A stretch of DNA of 64,000 nucleotides from Desulfovibrio sp. Marseille-P6017. GTDB taxonomy: Bacteria; Bacillota_A; Clostridia; Peptostreptococcales; Peptostreptococcaceae. The notes beneath the pieces were generated by a model. The model was not told the DNA's origin, did not search any database, and saw only the letters and a list, made by a program, of their open reading frames with translations. Of this stretch, positions 36,449 through 45,772 are shown piece by piece (position 1 is the first letter of the stretch; each line of letters begins with the position of its first letter). Position numbers and translations under genes: made by a program. The stretch lies in contig UWOR01000004.1 in NCBI GenBank assembly GCA_900604495.1, positions 62,001 through 126,000 on the forward strand, given 5' to 3'.

Positions 36449-36904
36449 TTATTTAGAAATAATTATCTTGAATATAGCTTTTTTTATTTTTTTAGGCTCT
36501 TTAACCTTTACCGCCGTTCTATGAGCATCATTTGGATAGCAAATTAAGAAATCATCTTTATTAAGTACTACATGACCATTCTTTTCACCTTCTAGTGGTA
36601 AAAAATCATCCTTTTCAACGAATTCTTTTTGCTCCATATTATCTATAAAGTTTACATCTATTTGTTCTTCTCCGTCTAACATAAGATGTAAATCTAAATA
36701 ATTTTTATGAGCTTCCCAAAATCTATTTTCAAAATCTGTAGTTTCATATTCTACTATGTTTACAAAAAGGTTTTCTCCATCTATTTCATGACTTCCTTTA
36801 TCGTAATTTAATAAATCATTAGAATTTGCATATTCAAAACATCTTTTTATATCAGATTGTAAATAATCATATTCATGTAAATTTTTTATATTACCAAATA
36901 TCAT
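36449..36904 (-). CDS. YhcH/YjgK/YiaL-family protein (NanQ-like sialic acid anomerase)
   Basis: A 151-residue cupin-like protein with FWEAHKNYLDLHLMLDGEEQID, where the HxxYxDLH pattern supplies metal ligands, and a C-terminal FLICYPNDAHRTAV. E. coli NanQ (YhcH) speeds conversion of alpha- to beta-Neu5Ac for the lyase. Location between the transporter and kinase fits that role. Confidence 0.88.
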   Translation of the reverse strand: MIFGNIKNLHEYDYLQSDIKRCFEYANSNDLLNYDKGSHEIDGENLFVNIVEYETTDFENRFWEAHKNYLDLHLMLDGEEQIDVNFIDNMEQKEFVEKDDFLPLEGEKNGHVVLNKDDFLICYPNDAHRTAVKVKEPKKIKKAIFKIIISK

Positions 36905-36915
36905 ACATATACCTC

Positions 36916-38412
36916 CTATGATTCATAAATTACTGTATCTTTATCAGGTACACTAACATCATTTTTTATTTTTCTAGATGCATAACTTACAGGAATTCCT
37001 ACTATTAAAGATATTCCTATTGATATTATTGAGTAAGACCATATAGAAACTTCTGGCATAGTATATTTTATAACTATCATAGCTATTGATGATACTATAA
37101 ATGCAGCAAATGCTCCTGTTGAGTTTGCAACCTTTGTAAATACCCCTAATACGAATGTTCCAGCTAGCACTCCTAGTACTAATCCCATAAATCCATTGAA
37201 CCATTCATATGCCGATTTTATTTCCCCATTTGCAAGTACCATAGATACAACTATTGCAACTACACCTACTAAAAGTGAAACGTATTGAGCGATTCTTGTT
37301 TGTTGTTTAAAGCTCATTTGTTTTTTACTTAAACGTTCTTGTATATCTAATGTCCAACTTGTAGCTACTGAGTTAAGTCCAGTTGATAAAGTAGATTGAG
37401 ATGCAGCATAAATTGCAGCAAGTAATATACCTGTTACACCAACTGGTAACTGATATGCTATATATGATGCAAATATTTGATCCTGTTGAGCTGTTTGAGC
37501 TAAAACTGGGTTTTGTCCATAGAACACGTATAATCCAGTTCCTATAAGATAGAACACTGTTGCTATGAATATTGATAAAGCACCATTAGTTAACATCATT
37601 TTATTTAATTGTTTTGTATCTGTAGTTGTAGTGAAACGTTGAACTATATCTTGACTTGATATATAAGAAGAACAAGTATTAAATCCTGCACCTACTACTA
37701 TTAAAAATACACTTGTTTTTAATATGTTAGCATCGAATATAACCTCTTCTGCTCCTATAAACTTACCTTGTCTTAATGTTTCAAGCACTGCTCCTGCTCC
37801 ACCATCTATATTAGCTAATAGATAAATAAGAGCAAATGTAACACCAACTAAAAGTACACTTCCTTGAATAAAGTCTGTCCATAAAACTGACTTTAATCCA
37901 CCTGTATATGAATATATTATTGCTATAACACCCATTACTATTATTAATAAGTTTACATTTATTCCTGTTAAATTAGCAAGTACCATTGATGGTAAATACA
38001 TTATTATAGACATTCTACCTATTTGATATACTATAAACATTAATGCTCCAAGTACTCTAAGTGCTTTACTTCCGAATCTTAATTCTAAATAATGATAAGC
38101 TGTATCTATATTTAATTTACTGTATATTGGTAAGAAGAATTTTATAGTTAAAGGTATTGCTATTAACATACCTAATTGAGCAAACCATAATATCCATGTT
38201 CCACCATAAGAGTTTCCTGCTAATGATAAAAATGATATAGGACTTAATAATGTCGCAAATATCGATACACTTGTTACCCACCAAGGAATAGTTCCATCAC
38301 CTTTAAAGAACTCTTTCCCTTCCATGTCTTTCTTAGAAAAATGTAATCCTGCAAATAATACCGCCGCTAAATACGCCACTAGTATAATAAAGTCTATTGT
38401 AGTGAATCCCAT
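36916..38412 (-). CDS. Sodium:solute symporter family sialic acid transporter
   Basis: A 498-residue SSS protein with about 13 membrane helices. The family signature appears around GGTWILWFAQLGMLIAIPL, VLWTDFIQGSVLLVGVTFA, and CSSYISSQDIVQRF (substrate and Na+ site region). Its place between nanA and the anomerase gene implies N-acetylneuraminate/Na+ symport, as for SiaT/NanT-type SSS transporters. An AGGGGG(T)AAG region precedes ATG. Confidence 0.88.
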   Translation of the reverse strand: MGFTTIDFIILVAYLAAVLFAGLHFSKKDMEGKEFFKGDGTIPWWVTSVSIFATLLSPISFLSLAGNSYGGTWILWFAQLGMLIAIPLTIKFFLPIYSKLNIDTAYHYLELRFGSKALRVLGALMFIVYQIGRMSIIMYLPSMVLANLTGINVNLLIIVMGVIAIIYSYTGGLKSVLWTDFIQGSVLLVGVTFALIYLLANIDGGAGAVLETLRQGKFIGAEEVIFDANILKTSVFLIVVGAGFNTCSSYISSQDIVQRFTTTTDTKQLNKMMLTNGALSIFIATVFYLIGTGLYVFYGQNPVLAQTAQQDQIFASYIAYQLPVGVTGILLAAIYAASQSTLSTGLNSVATSWTLDIQERLSKKQMSFKQQTRIAQYVSLLVGVVAIVVSMVLANGEIKSAYEWFNGFMGLVLGVLAGTFVLGVFTKVANSTGAFAAFIVSSIAMIVIKYTMPEVSIWSYSIISIGISLIVGIPVSYASRKIKNDVSVPDKDTVIYES

Positions 38413-38511
38413 ATTTTACTTCCCCCTACAAATTTATTTTAGATTCTTTAATATATTTTAAGAGAAAAGTATTATTAAGTTTTAAGTTAATACTTTTCTC
38501 TTTAAATCAGA

Positions 38512-39420
38512 TTAAGCGTTAACTATATCTACTTCTTTTACATATTTATCAAATATATTTTTAGCTTCTTTTACTTGTGCTTCTGTAGTTAAAGCCATTG
38601 GCTTACGGCAATATCCAGCATCTACACCACTTAATTTTAATAATTCTTTTAGTGTTGCATACAATCCATTTGAAAGTATTGCAGTTATTAAATCATTAGT
38701 TACATGTTGTATTTCTCTAGCTTCTGAAATTTTACCTTCTCTTGCTAAATCAAATATTTGTCTAGCTCTTATACCATTTACATTGAAAGTAGAACCTATA
38801 GCACCATCTACTCCAAGTACTGTAGCTGGTAACATCATTTCATCAAATCCTGCATAAATTAAATGATTTGGATAAGCCTTTCTTAATCTTTCTAATAAAT
38901 AGAAGTCAGCTGCTGTAAACTTAACACCTATTATTTTTTCATTTTCAAATAACTCACCAAATTGTTCTACACTCATATCTACTCCTGTTAAGAATGGTAT
39001 AGAGTATATTATTAATCTATTATCTACGCTATCTATTATTGTGTTGTAATAATCTTTTATTTCATTAAATGAGAATTTATAGTAGAAAGGTGTAACTGCT
39101 GATATAGCATCATATCCTAAATCTGTAGCAAATTTTGCTAATTCTATTGATTCATATACATTTATAGAACCAACTTGAGCTATTAACTTTATTTGGTCTT
39201 TAGCTTCATCTTTTGCTATCTCAAATACTCTTTTCTTTTCTTCAGTACCAAGCATAAAGTTTTCACCAGTACTTCCACCTACATATAATCCATCAACTTT
39301 CATATTATCTATGTTGTGTCTTATTATTTCACGAAGTCCTTTTTCATTTATACTTCCATCTTCATTATAAGAAACTAAAAGTGCACTAAATATTCCTCTC
39401 ATATCTGCGTTATTCATCAT
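38512..39420 (-). CDS. nanA: N-acetylneuraminate lyase
   Basis: A 302-residue class I aldolase of the DHDPS/NAL family. GGSTGENFML is the carboxylate-binding motif, YSIPFLTGVDM carries the catalytic Tyr, and GVKFTAADFYLLERLR contains the Schiff-base Lys. It cleaves Neu5Ac to ManNAc and pyruvate. Start uncertain by a few codons: ATG 39420 has AAGGGAG 12 nt upstream, and MRGIFSALL, a common start, is six codons in. Confidence 0.94.
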   Translation of the reverse strand: MMNNADMRGIFSALLVSYNEDGSINEKGLREIIRHNIDNMKVDGLYVGGSTGENFMLGTEEKKRVFEIAKDEAKDQIKLIAQVGSINVYESIELAKFATDLGYDAISAVTPFYYKFSFNEIKDYYNTIIDSVDNRLIIYSIPFLTGVDMSVEQFGELFENEKIIGVKFTAADFYLLERLRKAYPNHLIYAGFDEMMLPATVLGVDGAIGSTFNVNGIRARQIFDLAREGKISEAREIQHVTNDLITAILSNGLYATLKELLKLSGVDAGYCRKPMALTTEAQVKEAKNIFDKYVKEVDIVNA

Positions 39421-39464
39421 ATTATCAATTCTCCCTTTTGTTTAATTTTTATATTAATTTAAAA

Positions 39465-40175
39465 TTAATTACCTATACTAATTATTAATTCACCAATTGC
39501 ATCTGAAAATCTTTTAGTAATATTTTGAGGTCTTGTAATTATAGAACCTACCACTACACTATAGCTTCCAAGTTCTAAAACTCTTTTAGCTTTCTCTGGT
39601 GTATCTATATTTCCTTCTGCAATTACCTTATTTGAAACCTTAGATATTATTTCTCTAAGTATTTCAAAATCGTTTTCCTCTATTTTACTATCTTTACTTT
39701 GTTTTGTATATCCAACTAATGTTGTACCTATAAAATCAAATCCTAGTTTATCAGCATGTATTGCTTCTTCAACAGTAGAGCAATCTGCCATTAGTTTTTG
39801 ATTTGGATATTTCTTTCTTATCTCTTTATAAAATTCATCAAGTGTAACTCCATTTGGTCTTAAACTGCTAGTTGCATCAAGTGCAATTATCTCAGGTTTA
39901 ACTTCCATAAGTTCATCAATCTCTTTCATTGTAGGAGTTATATATACGTCACAATTTTCATAATCTCTTTTTACTATCCCTATTATAGGAAGGTCCACAT
40001 TTTTTTGTATCTCTTCTATATCCTCTTTTGTGTTAGCACGAATCCCAACTGCTCCACCTTCCTTAGCTGCTCTAGCCATTCGCCCCATTATAAAAGAAGA
40101 ATGTAGAGGTTCATGTGGTAATGCTTGACAAGATACAATTAAATTATTTTTTAATTGTTCTAGATTATCACTCAT
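39465..40175 (-). CDS. nanE: N-acetylmannosamine-6-phosphate 2-epimerase
   Basis: A 236-residue TIM-barrel enzyme. It shows [11 protein letters not shown] and [13 protein letters not shown] (substrate Lys/Arg region), [29 protein letters not shown] and [11 protein letters not shown], then [11 protein letters not shown] and [10 protein letters not shown]. It interconverts ManNAc-6-P and GlcNAc-6-P, feeding NagA. First gene of the nan operon. Confidence 0.96.
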   Translation of the reverse strand: MSDNLEQLKNNLIVSCQALPHEPLHSSFIMGRMARAAKEGGAVGIRANTKEDIEEIQKNVDLPIIGIVKRDYENCDVYITPTMKEIDELMEVKPEIIALDATSSLRPNGVTLDEFYKEIRKKYPNQKLMADCSTVEEAIHADKLGFDFIGTTLVGYTKQSKDSKIEENDFEILREIISKVSNKVIAEGNIDTPEKAKRVLELGSYSVVVGSIITRPQNITKRFSDAIGELIISIGN

Positions 40176-40211
40176 ACTCTCTCTCCTTCATTAATTATTT
40201 CTTATGAGTTC

Positions 40212-40240
40212 ATTATATATCCTCAGGAAATCATTTTCAA
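40212..40240 (-). promoter_or_regulatory. Predicted promoter of the nan operon
   Basis: On minus, TTGAAA (40235-40240), 17 nt, TATAAT (40212-40217), about 35 nt before nanE. Confidence 0.7.
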
Positions 40241-40256
40241 TATTTTTTAATTTTTA

Positions 40257-40268
40257 GAAAGTACTTTC
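40257..40268. promoter_or_regulatory. Palindrome upstream of the nan promoter, candidate RpiR operator
   Basis: GAAAGTACTTTC, a perfect 12-bp dyad centred about 25 bp upstream of the nan operon -35 box. RpiR/NanR proteins are known to bind GAAA-type dyads, and the operon encodes an RpiR regulator. The upstream position would suit activation or looped repression. Confidence 0.45.
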
Positions 40269-40369
40269 ACTTTTTTTGATTTTTTACTGATTTTAGTTTA
40301 ATTTATATATTTTTTTTGAAATAAAAAACATGTTTTGAAGTATATTATTCCAGTTAAAATTAATTTTAA

Positions 40370-40408
40370 ATAAAAATAAACCGTATCACTTATTTGTAAT
40401 ACGGTTTG
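40370..40408 (-). terminator. Terminator overlapping the end of the DUF3021 gene
   Basis: AAACCGTAT / ATACGGTTT, a 9-bp stem followed on minus by TATTTTTATTT. The 5' arm encodes the last residues KPYYK of the gene at 40390. Confidence 0.8.
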
Positions 40409-41403
40409 AATATTTCAATCCAACATAGTTTTTTATTATTATCAGAATTATCATCTCCAAAATCTATATAAGTAAATTCGGCAGTTACATTATTTATCCT
40501 ATCATAATAAATATGTTTCTTTAATTGTTGTTCTTTATCATAATATTTCTCATAATAGTTGCTGCCTAATATTTGTGTTATATCATCAATTGACTTAACT
40601 TTATTTATGTCATTTATCTTAATATTTGTTTTATTTTCATCAAACCTAGTAAATATGTAAGAAACTTTATTTTGATTATCAACATCTAAATTTAATTCAT
40701 CAAAATTATACTTATAGTCTGAATTATTCTCATTAGTTTGCGTATAGTTTTCAAAATCTACTAAAGATACATCCTCTCCTATTGAAATTCCATCAACTGT
40801 AATTTTTGATAAATTACTTGTTTTTACTGAATTCATTCTCAGTTTTTCAATACATAAGTTAAAAGTAATAAATACTAAAATCCCTAAAATTAATACAACA
40901 AATCCTCTTATTATAAATAAATTTTTCTTATCAACTTTTGATATTTTATCATTTTTAATTAATAATTTTTTCTTTATCTTTCTTATTTTTGTATAGCAAC
41001 TAATAATACGATATATCCATATCACAATATATACTACTAATAATATACCTATATACAGTACTACATGTGATATACCTACCATATTTGTATGAGCAAGTAA
41101 TAAATAAATAGCTATACAAATAGAAGAAATTATAAAATGCAATATAGTTTGAAATAATATACTCCATTCATCCTTTTCAAATATTATTGAGCTAATACCC
41201 ATAATACTTCCAATTATACCTATTCCAAAATATTGAATAACAATTGCCTTTAAGACACTTCCAGTTTTATAAACAAGTGCAGTATCAGCTGGATAAAATT
41301 TACCTGTATTTAAACATATGGATACTATAATTGAAATTGTATAAGATAAAAATACTCCAAATACAAATCCTAAAATACCTTTAATATATAACCTTTTTTT
41401 CAT
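40390..41403 (-). CDS. DUF3021-like membrane protein with C-terminal extension
   Basis: A 337-residue protein. The first 140 residues have four membrane helices (GILGFVFGVFLSYTISIIVS, IVIQYFGIGIIGSIMGIS, ILHFIISSICIAIYLLL, VLYIGILLVVYIVIWIYRI), the usual DUF3021 size and layout. A fifth helix (LFIIRGFVVLILGILVFITF) then leads to about 150 polar residues, likely extracytoplasmic, which ordinary DUF3021 proteins lack. It is paired with a LytTR regulator 11 nt upstream, the normal DUF3021 context. In Streptococcus-type systems the membrane partner inhibits the LytTR protein; that role here is inference. Confidence 0.75.
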   Translation of the reverse strand: MKKRLYIKGILGFVFGVFLSYTISIIVSICLNTGKFYPADTALVYKTGSVLKAIVIQYFGIGIIGSIMGISSIIFEKDEWSILFQTILHFIISSICIAIYLLLAHTNMVGISHVVLYIGILLVVYIVIWIYRIISCYTKIRKIKKKLLIKNDKISKVDKKNLFIIRGFVVLILGILVFITFNLCIEKLRMNSVKTSNLSKITVDGISIGEDVSLVDFENYTQTNENNSDYKYNFDELNLDVDNQNKVSYIFTRFDENKTNIKINDINKVKSIDDITQILGSNYYEKYYDKEQQLKKHIYYDRINNVTAEFTYIDFGDDNSDNNKKLCWIEIFKPYYK

Positions 41404-41414
41404 ATACTTATCTC

Positions 41415-41855
41415 CTACAATCCCAAAAATTTTTTTATTCCTGAAAGATATCTTCTAGAAACAAAACTTTCAATATTGCCTTTAAGTTTTATACAAATAC
41501 TCCCTTTAAAACTTAAATCTATATCTATTACTTTCTTTAAGTTAATAATATCTGTGTTGGAAATTCTAACAAATGAATTTGATTCTAAAAGCTCCTCCAA
41601 TTCATATAATCTAAACTTTACAATATACTCACTATCTACTGTCTGTGCATAAACGCGCTGATTACTACTATAAAATCTAACAATATCTTTTGGTTCTAAA
41701 AGAACTGCACGTTCACTTTGTATTCCAGTAATTAAAGTATCTTCCTCACCCGATAGTTTATGAATTAATCTACTAATTTCATCTGTCATTTGATTTGACT
41801 TAATAATTACTTCTGTTTCTTCATATTTTTCATCTATTTCTACATATACTTTCAT
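41415..41855 (-). CDS. LytTR-domain DNA-binding regulator
   Basis: A 146-residue protein with a short N-terminal segment and a C-terminal LytTR domain (IVRFYSSNQRVYAQTVDSEY, LYELEELLESNSFVRISNTD, IINLKKVIDIDL, SFVSRRYLSGIKKFLG). There is no receiver domain. ATG 41855 has AGGAGGT 10 nt upstream; the frame is open to 41909. With the DUF3021 membrane protein it forms a LytTR regulatory system. Confidence 0.85.
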   Translation of the reverse strand: MKVYVEIDEKYEETEVIIKSNQMTDEISRLIHKLSGEEDTLITGIQSERAVLLEPKDIVRFYSSNQRVYAQTVDSEYIVKFRLYELEELLESNSFVRISNTDIINLKKVIDIDLSFKGSICIKLKGNIESFVSRRYLSGIKKFLGL

Positions 41856-42003
41856 TTTACTATTTACCTCCTCCCATAATATAACTTCATTTAAGTTATG
41901 CTTCAACAATTATTATATATGTGGTCAATTCTAGCTTTTAAGTGGCATAAATCATATTATAAAATCATTTCTTGTACTTAAACTCTAATTTATGTTCAAT
42001 AAA

Positions 42004-42040
42004 TAAAAAATGCTCAGTACTAAAATACTAAGCATTTTTT
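42004..42040. terminator. Bidirectional terminator
   Basis: AAAAAATGCT-AGTA paired with TACT-AGCATTTTTT, with flanking A- and T-runs. It follows the YigZ gene on minus. Confidence 0.75.
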
Positions 42041-42061
42041 AACATACAATTATATAAAAAT

Positions 42062-42706
42062 TTATAATATTATTTGACCATCTTGTTCAGATAAATAAAA
42101 TTCTTCACCTAACTCTATTTTAGCTGTGGCACTAGTTATATCTGTAATTCTAGAAGTTAAGTTTTCAACAGCTTCTAACTTAGAATAAACTATAATTTCA
42201 ACGTCATCAGTATAAAGAGTATCTTTTACAAAATAACCAAGATTCATTAATTCATTTTGAATTTTACCTAATTGATTATAATCAATCTTTATCTTAACTT
42301 CTTTATACATTACCTTTTCTATTATCTTTGCTGCATCAAGACCTATTTTAGCTCCTTTAGTATAAGCTCTAACAAGACCGCCTGCACCTAGTTTTATACC
42401 GCCAAAATATCTAGTTACAACAACTGCAACATCTCTTAAATCTTCTTTTTTTATAACTTCTAGTGTAGGTATTCCAGCTGTTCCTTGTGGTTCTCCATCA
42501 TCACTATATCTTTGTATATTCATAGTAGGACCTACTGTATATGCCCATACATTGTGTCTTGCATCTTTATGTTTTTTCTTTATTTCATTTATAAATTCAA
42601 TAGCTTCTTCTTCAGTCTTTACAGGCTTTGCATATCCTATAAAAGTTGATTTTTCTATTATAATTTCATCACTACCAAAGTCATGTAATGTCTTATAGCT
42701 ACTCAT
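42062..42706 (-). CDS. YigZ/IMPACT (UPF0029) family protein
   Basis: A 214-residue protein with the UPF0029 N-terminal domain (STFIGYAKPV, ARHNVWAYTVG, GEPQGTAGIP, VVVTRYFGGIKLGAGGLVRAY) and a C-terminal EF-G domain IV-like fold. Function is unsettled; IMPACT relatives act in translation control. Single gene between two terminators. Confidence 0.93.
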   Translation of the reverse strand: MSSYKTLHDFGSDEIIIEKSTFIGYAKPVKTEEEAIEFINEIKKKHKDARHNVWAYTVGPTMNIQRYSDDGEPQGTAGIPTLEVIKKEDLRDVAVVVTRYFGGIKLGAGGLVRAYTKGAKIGLDAAKIIEKVMYKEVKIKIDYNQLGKIQNELMNLGYFVKDTLYTDDVEIIVYSKLEAVENLTSRITDITSATAKIELGEEFYLSEQDGQIIL

Positions 42707-42736
42707 TAAATCCTCCTGTGTGTATTTAAATTATTG

Positions 42737-42769
42737 AAAAAAGAAAGGGCATTAACCCTTTCTTTTTTA
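42737..42769 (-). terminator. Terminator after the Nudix gene
   Basis: AAAGAAAGGG - CATTAA - CCCTTTCTTT, followed by T-runs; on minus it ends with TTTTTTCAATAATTT. Confidence 0.85.
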
Positions 42770-42776
42770 TTTATAT

Positions 42777-43226
42777 TTATTTATAGTTTAAGGCAACATT
42801 AGTTCCGTCACAACTGTTTTTCTTTATTTCTTTATATTTTTTGTATGATATATCAACTAAAGATCTTTCTTTGCTATGAGTTAACATATTTAAGGCTTCT
42901 TTTACTTTATAAAATCCACCATCCTTGAATTCACCATCAATTTTATAATCAGTATTTTGGGCTTCCATTACATACCAAGTTACTGCATTTGTTACTTCTT
43001 TTTGTCTACTTCTTGAGAAAAATTCATACATAGTATCACCTGCAACTTGTAGTGTTGTAGCTTCAACTCCTGTTTCTTCTTTTACTCTATTAACTGCACT
43101 TTCCCAAGCTAGCTCTTCATCATGAATTTTACCTTTTGGTAATGTCCACTCATCTCTATCGTTTTTTAATAAAAGGACTTTATTAGCGTAAAATACAACT
43201 CCACCTGCACAACGTCTTACTATCAT
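42777..43226 (-). CDS. Nudix hydrolase-fold protein with altered Nudix box
   Basis: A 149-residue protein. The Nudix box region is GKIHDEELAWESAVNRVKEE followed by TGV. The canonical box is Gx5Ex7REUxEExGU; here the RE pair is NR, so the Glu that acts as metal ligand or base in MutT is missing, while the distal EE and both glycines remain. Fold assignment is firm, activity uncertain. It precedes no obvious partner; the HEAT-repeat and hflX genes lie upstream. Confidence 0.8.
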   Translation of the reverse strand: MIVRRCAGGVVFYANKVLLLKNDRDEWTLPKGKIHDEELAWESAVNRVKEETGVEATTLQVAGDTMYEFFSRSRQKEVTNAVTWYVMEAQNTDYKIDGEFKDGGFYKVKEALNMLTHSKERSLVDISYKKYKEIKKNSCDGTNVALNYK

Positions 43227-43286
43227 TTTTAAACCCCTCCTAGTTATTTTAACTATTTTTTGGTTCTAATTTGATACATTAAATTA

Positions 43287-43946
43287 CTATCTATTTTCTA
43301 ATGTATCAATTGCTTCATCATAGGCCCTAAGTACATAGTCTTTTTCAAATTGTTTTTTGTTTTTTAACTGTCTTAGCATTTTTAAACTTGTTTCATTTCC
43401 TATTTTTGATAGTGCCTTTGCACAATATTGTCTAGTCTGCGCATTTGTATCATATAATCCTCTTTGTAAAACTTCTCTACTTTTAGGTGATTCAATTTTT
43501 CTAAGTGCTGAATAAGTTATTCTTCTTACATCTGAATGCCTATGGCTTGTTAATGGATGTAGTAATTTTAAAAATCTATCATCCTTTAATTCACCTGTTG
43601 CCCAAATAAGAATCATTAAATCTTCAGCATTTCTTTCTATAAGTATCCTCTTATAAAGTCTTCTCTTAAAGTCTATCATCTTTTCTGCATTTAAGCTTTC
43701 CATAAAACTAAGCCTTTTCTCTTTGTTATACTCTAGAAACTTATCTAAAATATCTTTAGATGATTCTAGCTCATCTTTAAGCATAGCTTTAATTTCTAGC
43801 TTTGCCTTTATTAGATGATCATTGACTTCAGTTGTTGAGATACTTCTAATTTTACTAATTTGAGATACTGTTTTAGATTCTTTATAAAGAAGATAGGTTA
43901 TAAAATAATCTTCCAATTGGTCTATATTATCCCAACTTATATTCAT
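43287..43946 (-). CDS. HEAT-repeat protein with N-terminal HTH-like region
   Basis: A 219-residue protein. The N-terminal 60 residues (YFITYLLYKESKTVSQISKI, RSISTTEVNDHLIKAKLEI) resemble a sigma region 4-type HTH. Residues about 120-219 are HEAT repeats (HPLTSHRHSDVRRITYSALR, LYDTNAQTRQYCAKALSKIG). Function unknown. It lies 9 nt after hflX and is probably co-transcribed. Confidence 0.65.
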   Translation of the reverse strand: MNISWDNIDQLEDYFITYLLYKESKTVSQISKIRSISTTEVNDHLIKAKLEIKAMLKDELESSKDILDKFLEYNKEKRLSFMESLNAEKMIDFKRRLYKRILIERNAEDLMILIWATGELKDDRFLKLLHPLTSHRHSDVRRITYSALRKIESPKSREVLQRGLYDTNAQTRQYCAKALSKIGNETSLKMLRQLKNKKQFEKDYVLRAYDEAIDTLENR

Positions 43947-43955
43947 TATTATTAC

Positions 43956-45239
43956 CTACTTCTCTAATATATAGTCTTTATATATATTATAATCTTCTTC
44001 TTCTAAATTTACATCAAGTGTTATCCCAGTTTCCCCATATTCAAAGTTTTCTACATTATATTTATCCTTTATCTTACTAAATATATGTCCTTTATCATAT
44101 GGTAATAGAAGACTTACAGGATAAGTATTTTTCATTAATGCATCTTCTATCATATATAATAATTTTTCCATATTTATTCCTTTTTTAGCAGATATATATA
44201 TTACATCATCTGTGTTTTTAGGATAAATATCTAAATCTAATCTATCTATTTTATTATAAACAAGTATAGTATGCTTATCATCAGCCCCTAGTTCTTTAAG
44301 TACTGATTCAGTAGTTTTCTTTTGAAGTTCATAACTACTATTTGTAGCATCTATTACATGTAAAATTAAATCTGCATATTGAACTTCTTCTAAAGTAGCT
44401 TTAAATGCCTCTACTAAGTCATGAGGAAGCTTACTAACAAATCCAACAGTATCTACAACTAAAAACTCTTTTTTATTAGGTAGTAATGCTTTTCTTAATG
44501 TAACATCTAGTGTTGCGAATAGCATATCTTTTGCCATAACTTCTTTTTCAATGTCATAGTCTTTATGTGTTTTTATTAATTCATTTAGTAGAGTTGACTT
44601 ACCTGCGTTGGTATATCCAACAAGTGCAACAATTGGTATATTTGACTTAAGACGTTGGACTCTTTGAGTTTCTCTATTTTTCTTAACTTCTCTAAGTTCT
44701 CTTCTTATATCTGCTGCCTTATTTAATATATGTCTTTTATCAACTTCTAGCTTTTGTTCACCTGGTCCTCTAGTTCCAATTCCTGCACCAGTTCTACTCA
44801 TTTCTCCACCCATACCATAAAGTCTAGGTAATCTATATTTTAACTGAGCAAGCTCAACTTGAAGTTTACCTTCTTTACTTAAAGCTCTTTGTGCAAATAT
44901 ATCTAATATTAATGTTGTTCTATCTATAACCTTTATTCCAACTATTTCTTCTATATTTCTTATATGAGCTCCTGATAATTCATCATTAAAAATTACCATT
45001 GTCGCTCCTAAAGATTCACAATATGCTCTTAGTTCTTCAACTTTACCTTTTCCTATATAGTATGCTGCATCTCTTGATTGCCTATTTTGAGTTATACTTC
45101 CTACAACCTCAGCTCCAGCTGCTTTTGTAAGCTCTTTTAACTCTTCCATTGATTCGTTTATGTCTATATCATCTATTCTTCTTGCAGTCGACGTTATATT
45201 AAGTCCTACAAGTAAAGCTCTTTCTTTTTTTTCTTGCAT
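43956..45239 (-). CDS. hflX: GTPase HflX
   Basis: A 427-residue ribosome-associated GTPase. The N-terminal ATP-binding-like HflX domain (SRDAAYYIGKGKVEEL, MVIFNDELSGAHIRNIEEI, VIDRTTLILDIFAQRA) and the glycine-rich linker (GMGGEMSRTGAGIGTRGPGE) precede the G domain with P-loop GYTNAGKSTLLN, DTVGFVSKLP (G3) and NKID (G4). It splits or rescues stalled ribosomes under stress. Confidence 0.97.
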   Translation of the reverse strand: MQEKKERALLVGLNITSTARRIDDIDINESMEELKELTKAAGAEVVGSITQNRQSRDAAYYIGKGKVEELRAYCESLGATMVIFNDELSGAHIRNIEEIVGIKVIDRTTLILDIFAQRALSKEGKLQVELAQLKYRLPRLYGMGGEMSRTGAGIGTRGPGEQKLEVDKRHILNKAADIRRELREVKKNRETQRVQRLKSNIPIVALVGYTNAGKSTLLNELIKTHKDYDIEKEVMAKDMLFATLDVTLRKALLPNKKEFLVVDTVGFVSKLPHDLVEAFKATLEEVQYADLILHVIDATNSSYELQKKTTESVLKELGADDKHTILVYNKIDRLDLDIYPKNTDDVIYISAKKGINMEKLLYMIEDALMKNTYPVSLLLPYDKGHIFSKIKDKYNVENFEYGETGITLDVNLEEEDYNIYKDYILEK

Positions 45240-45401
45240 GTAAACACCTCTTTAATATGTGATTATGAATTAAATTTCTTTATTATTATACCATTGTTGC
45301 TATTTTTTAGTATATTATTCTAAAACTTTAGTATAATTATGTTGCGATTAAATTTTATGATTTATGTATGAATATAGACATTTAAAATCTGGAGGTATAT
45401 T

Positions 45402-45665
45402 ATGAACGAAAATTATAAATTTTTTAACCATAACACTTGTGAGTTTTTCCCTTGTCATAAGACAAATAAACCAGAAGAGTTTAACTGCCTATTCTGTTAT
45501 TGCCCATTATATGCTTTAGGTGAGGATTGTGGTGGTAATTTTAGGTATAACGAAAAAGGATTTAAAGATTGTTCTAAGTGCTTATTGCCACATAATCCTA
45601 AAAACTACGACTATATAATGAGTCGATATAAGGATATAATGAAAATTGCAGCTAAGAAAGATTAG
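45402..45665 (+). CDS. Cysteine-rich small-domain protein
   Basis: An 87-residue protein with FFNHNTCEFFPCHK, FNCLFCYCPLYALGEDCGGN, and DCSKCLLPHN. These seven or more conserved Cys and His residues are typical of the cysteine-rich small domain family (PF04071-like), often linked to cobalamin or metal metabolism genes but of unknown function. GGAGG precedes ATG. Confidence 0.8.
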   Translation: MNENYKFFNHNTCEFFPCHKTNKPEEFNCLFCYCPLYALGEDCGGNFRYNEKGFKDCSKCLLPHNPKNYDYIMSRYKDIMKIAAKKD

Positions 45666-45669
45666 TAAA

Positions 45670-45703
45670 TTATGTGTTTTGAAATTAATTTCAAAACACA
45701 TAA
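45670..45703. terminator. 34-bp palindrome between convergent genes
   Basis: TTATGTGTTTTGAAATT and its exact complement abut. It is probably a bidirectional terminator, although the trailing U-runs are poor. Confidence 0.6.
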
Positions 45704-45772
45704 CTACTTCATTTTGATTATATTATATTAATTATTTATATTCCTTTTATTTTTGTAATATGTTTCTATTGA

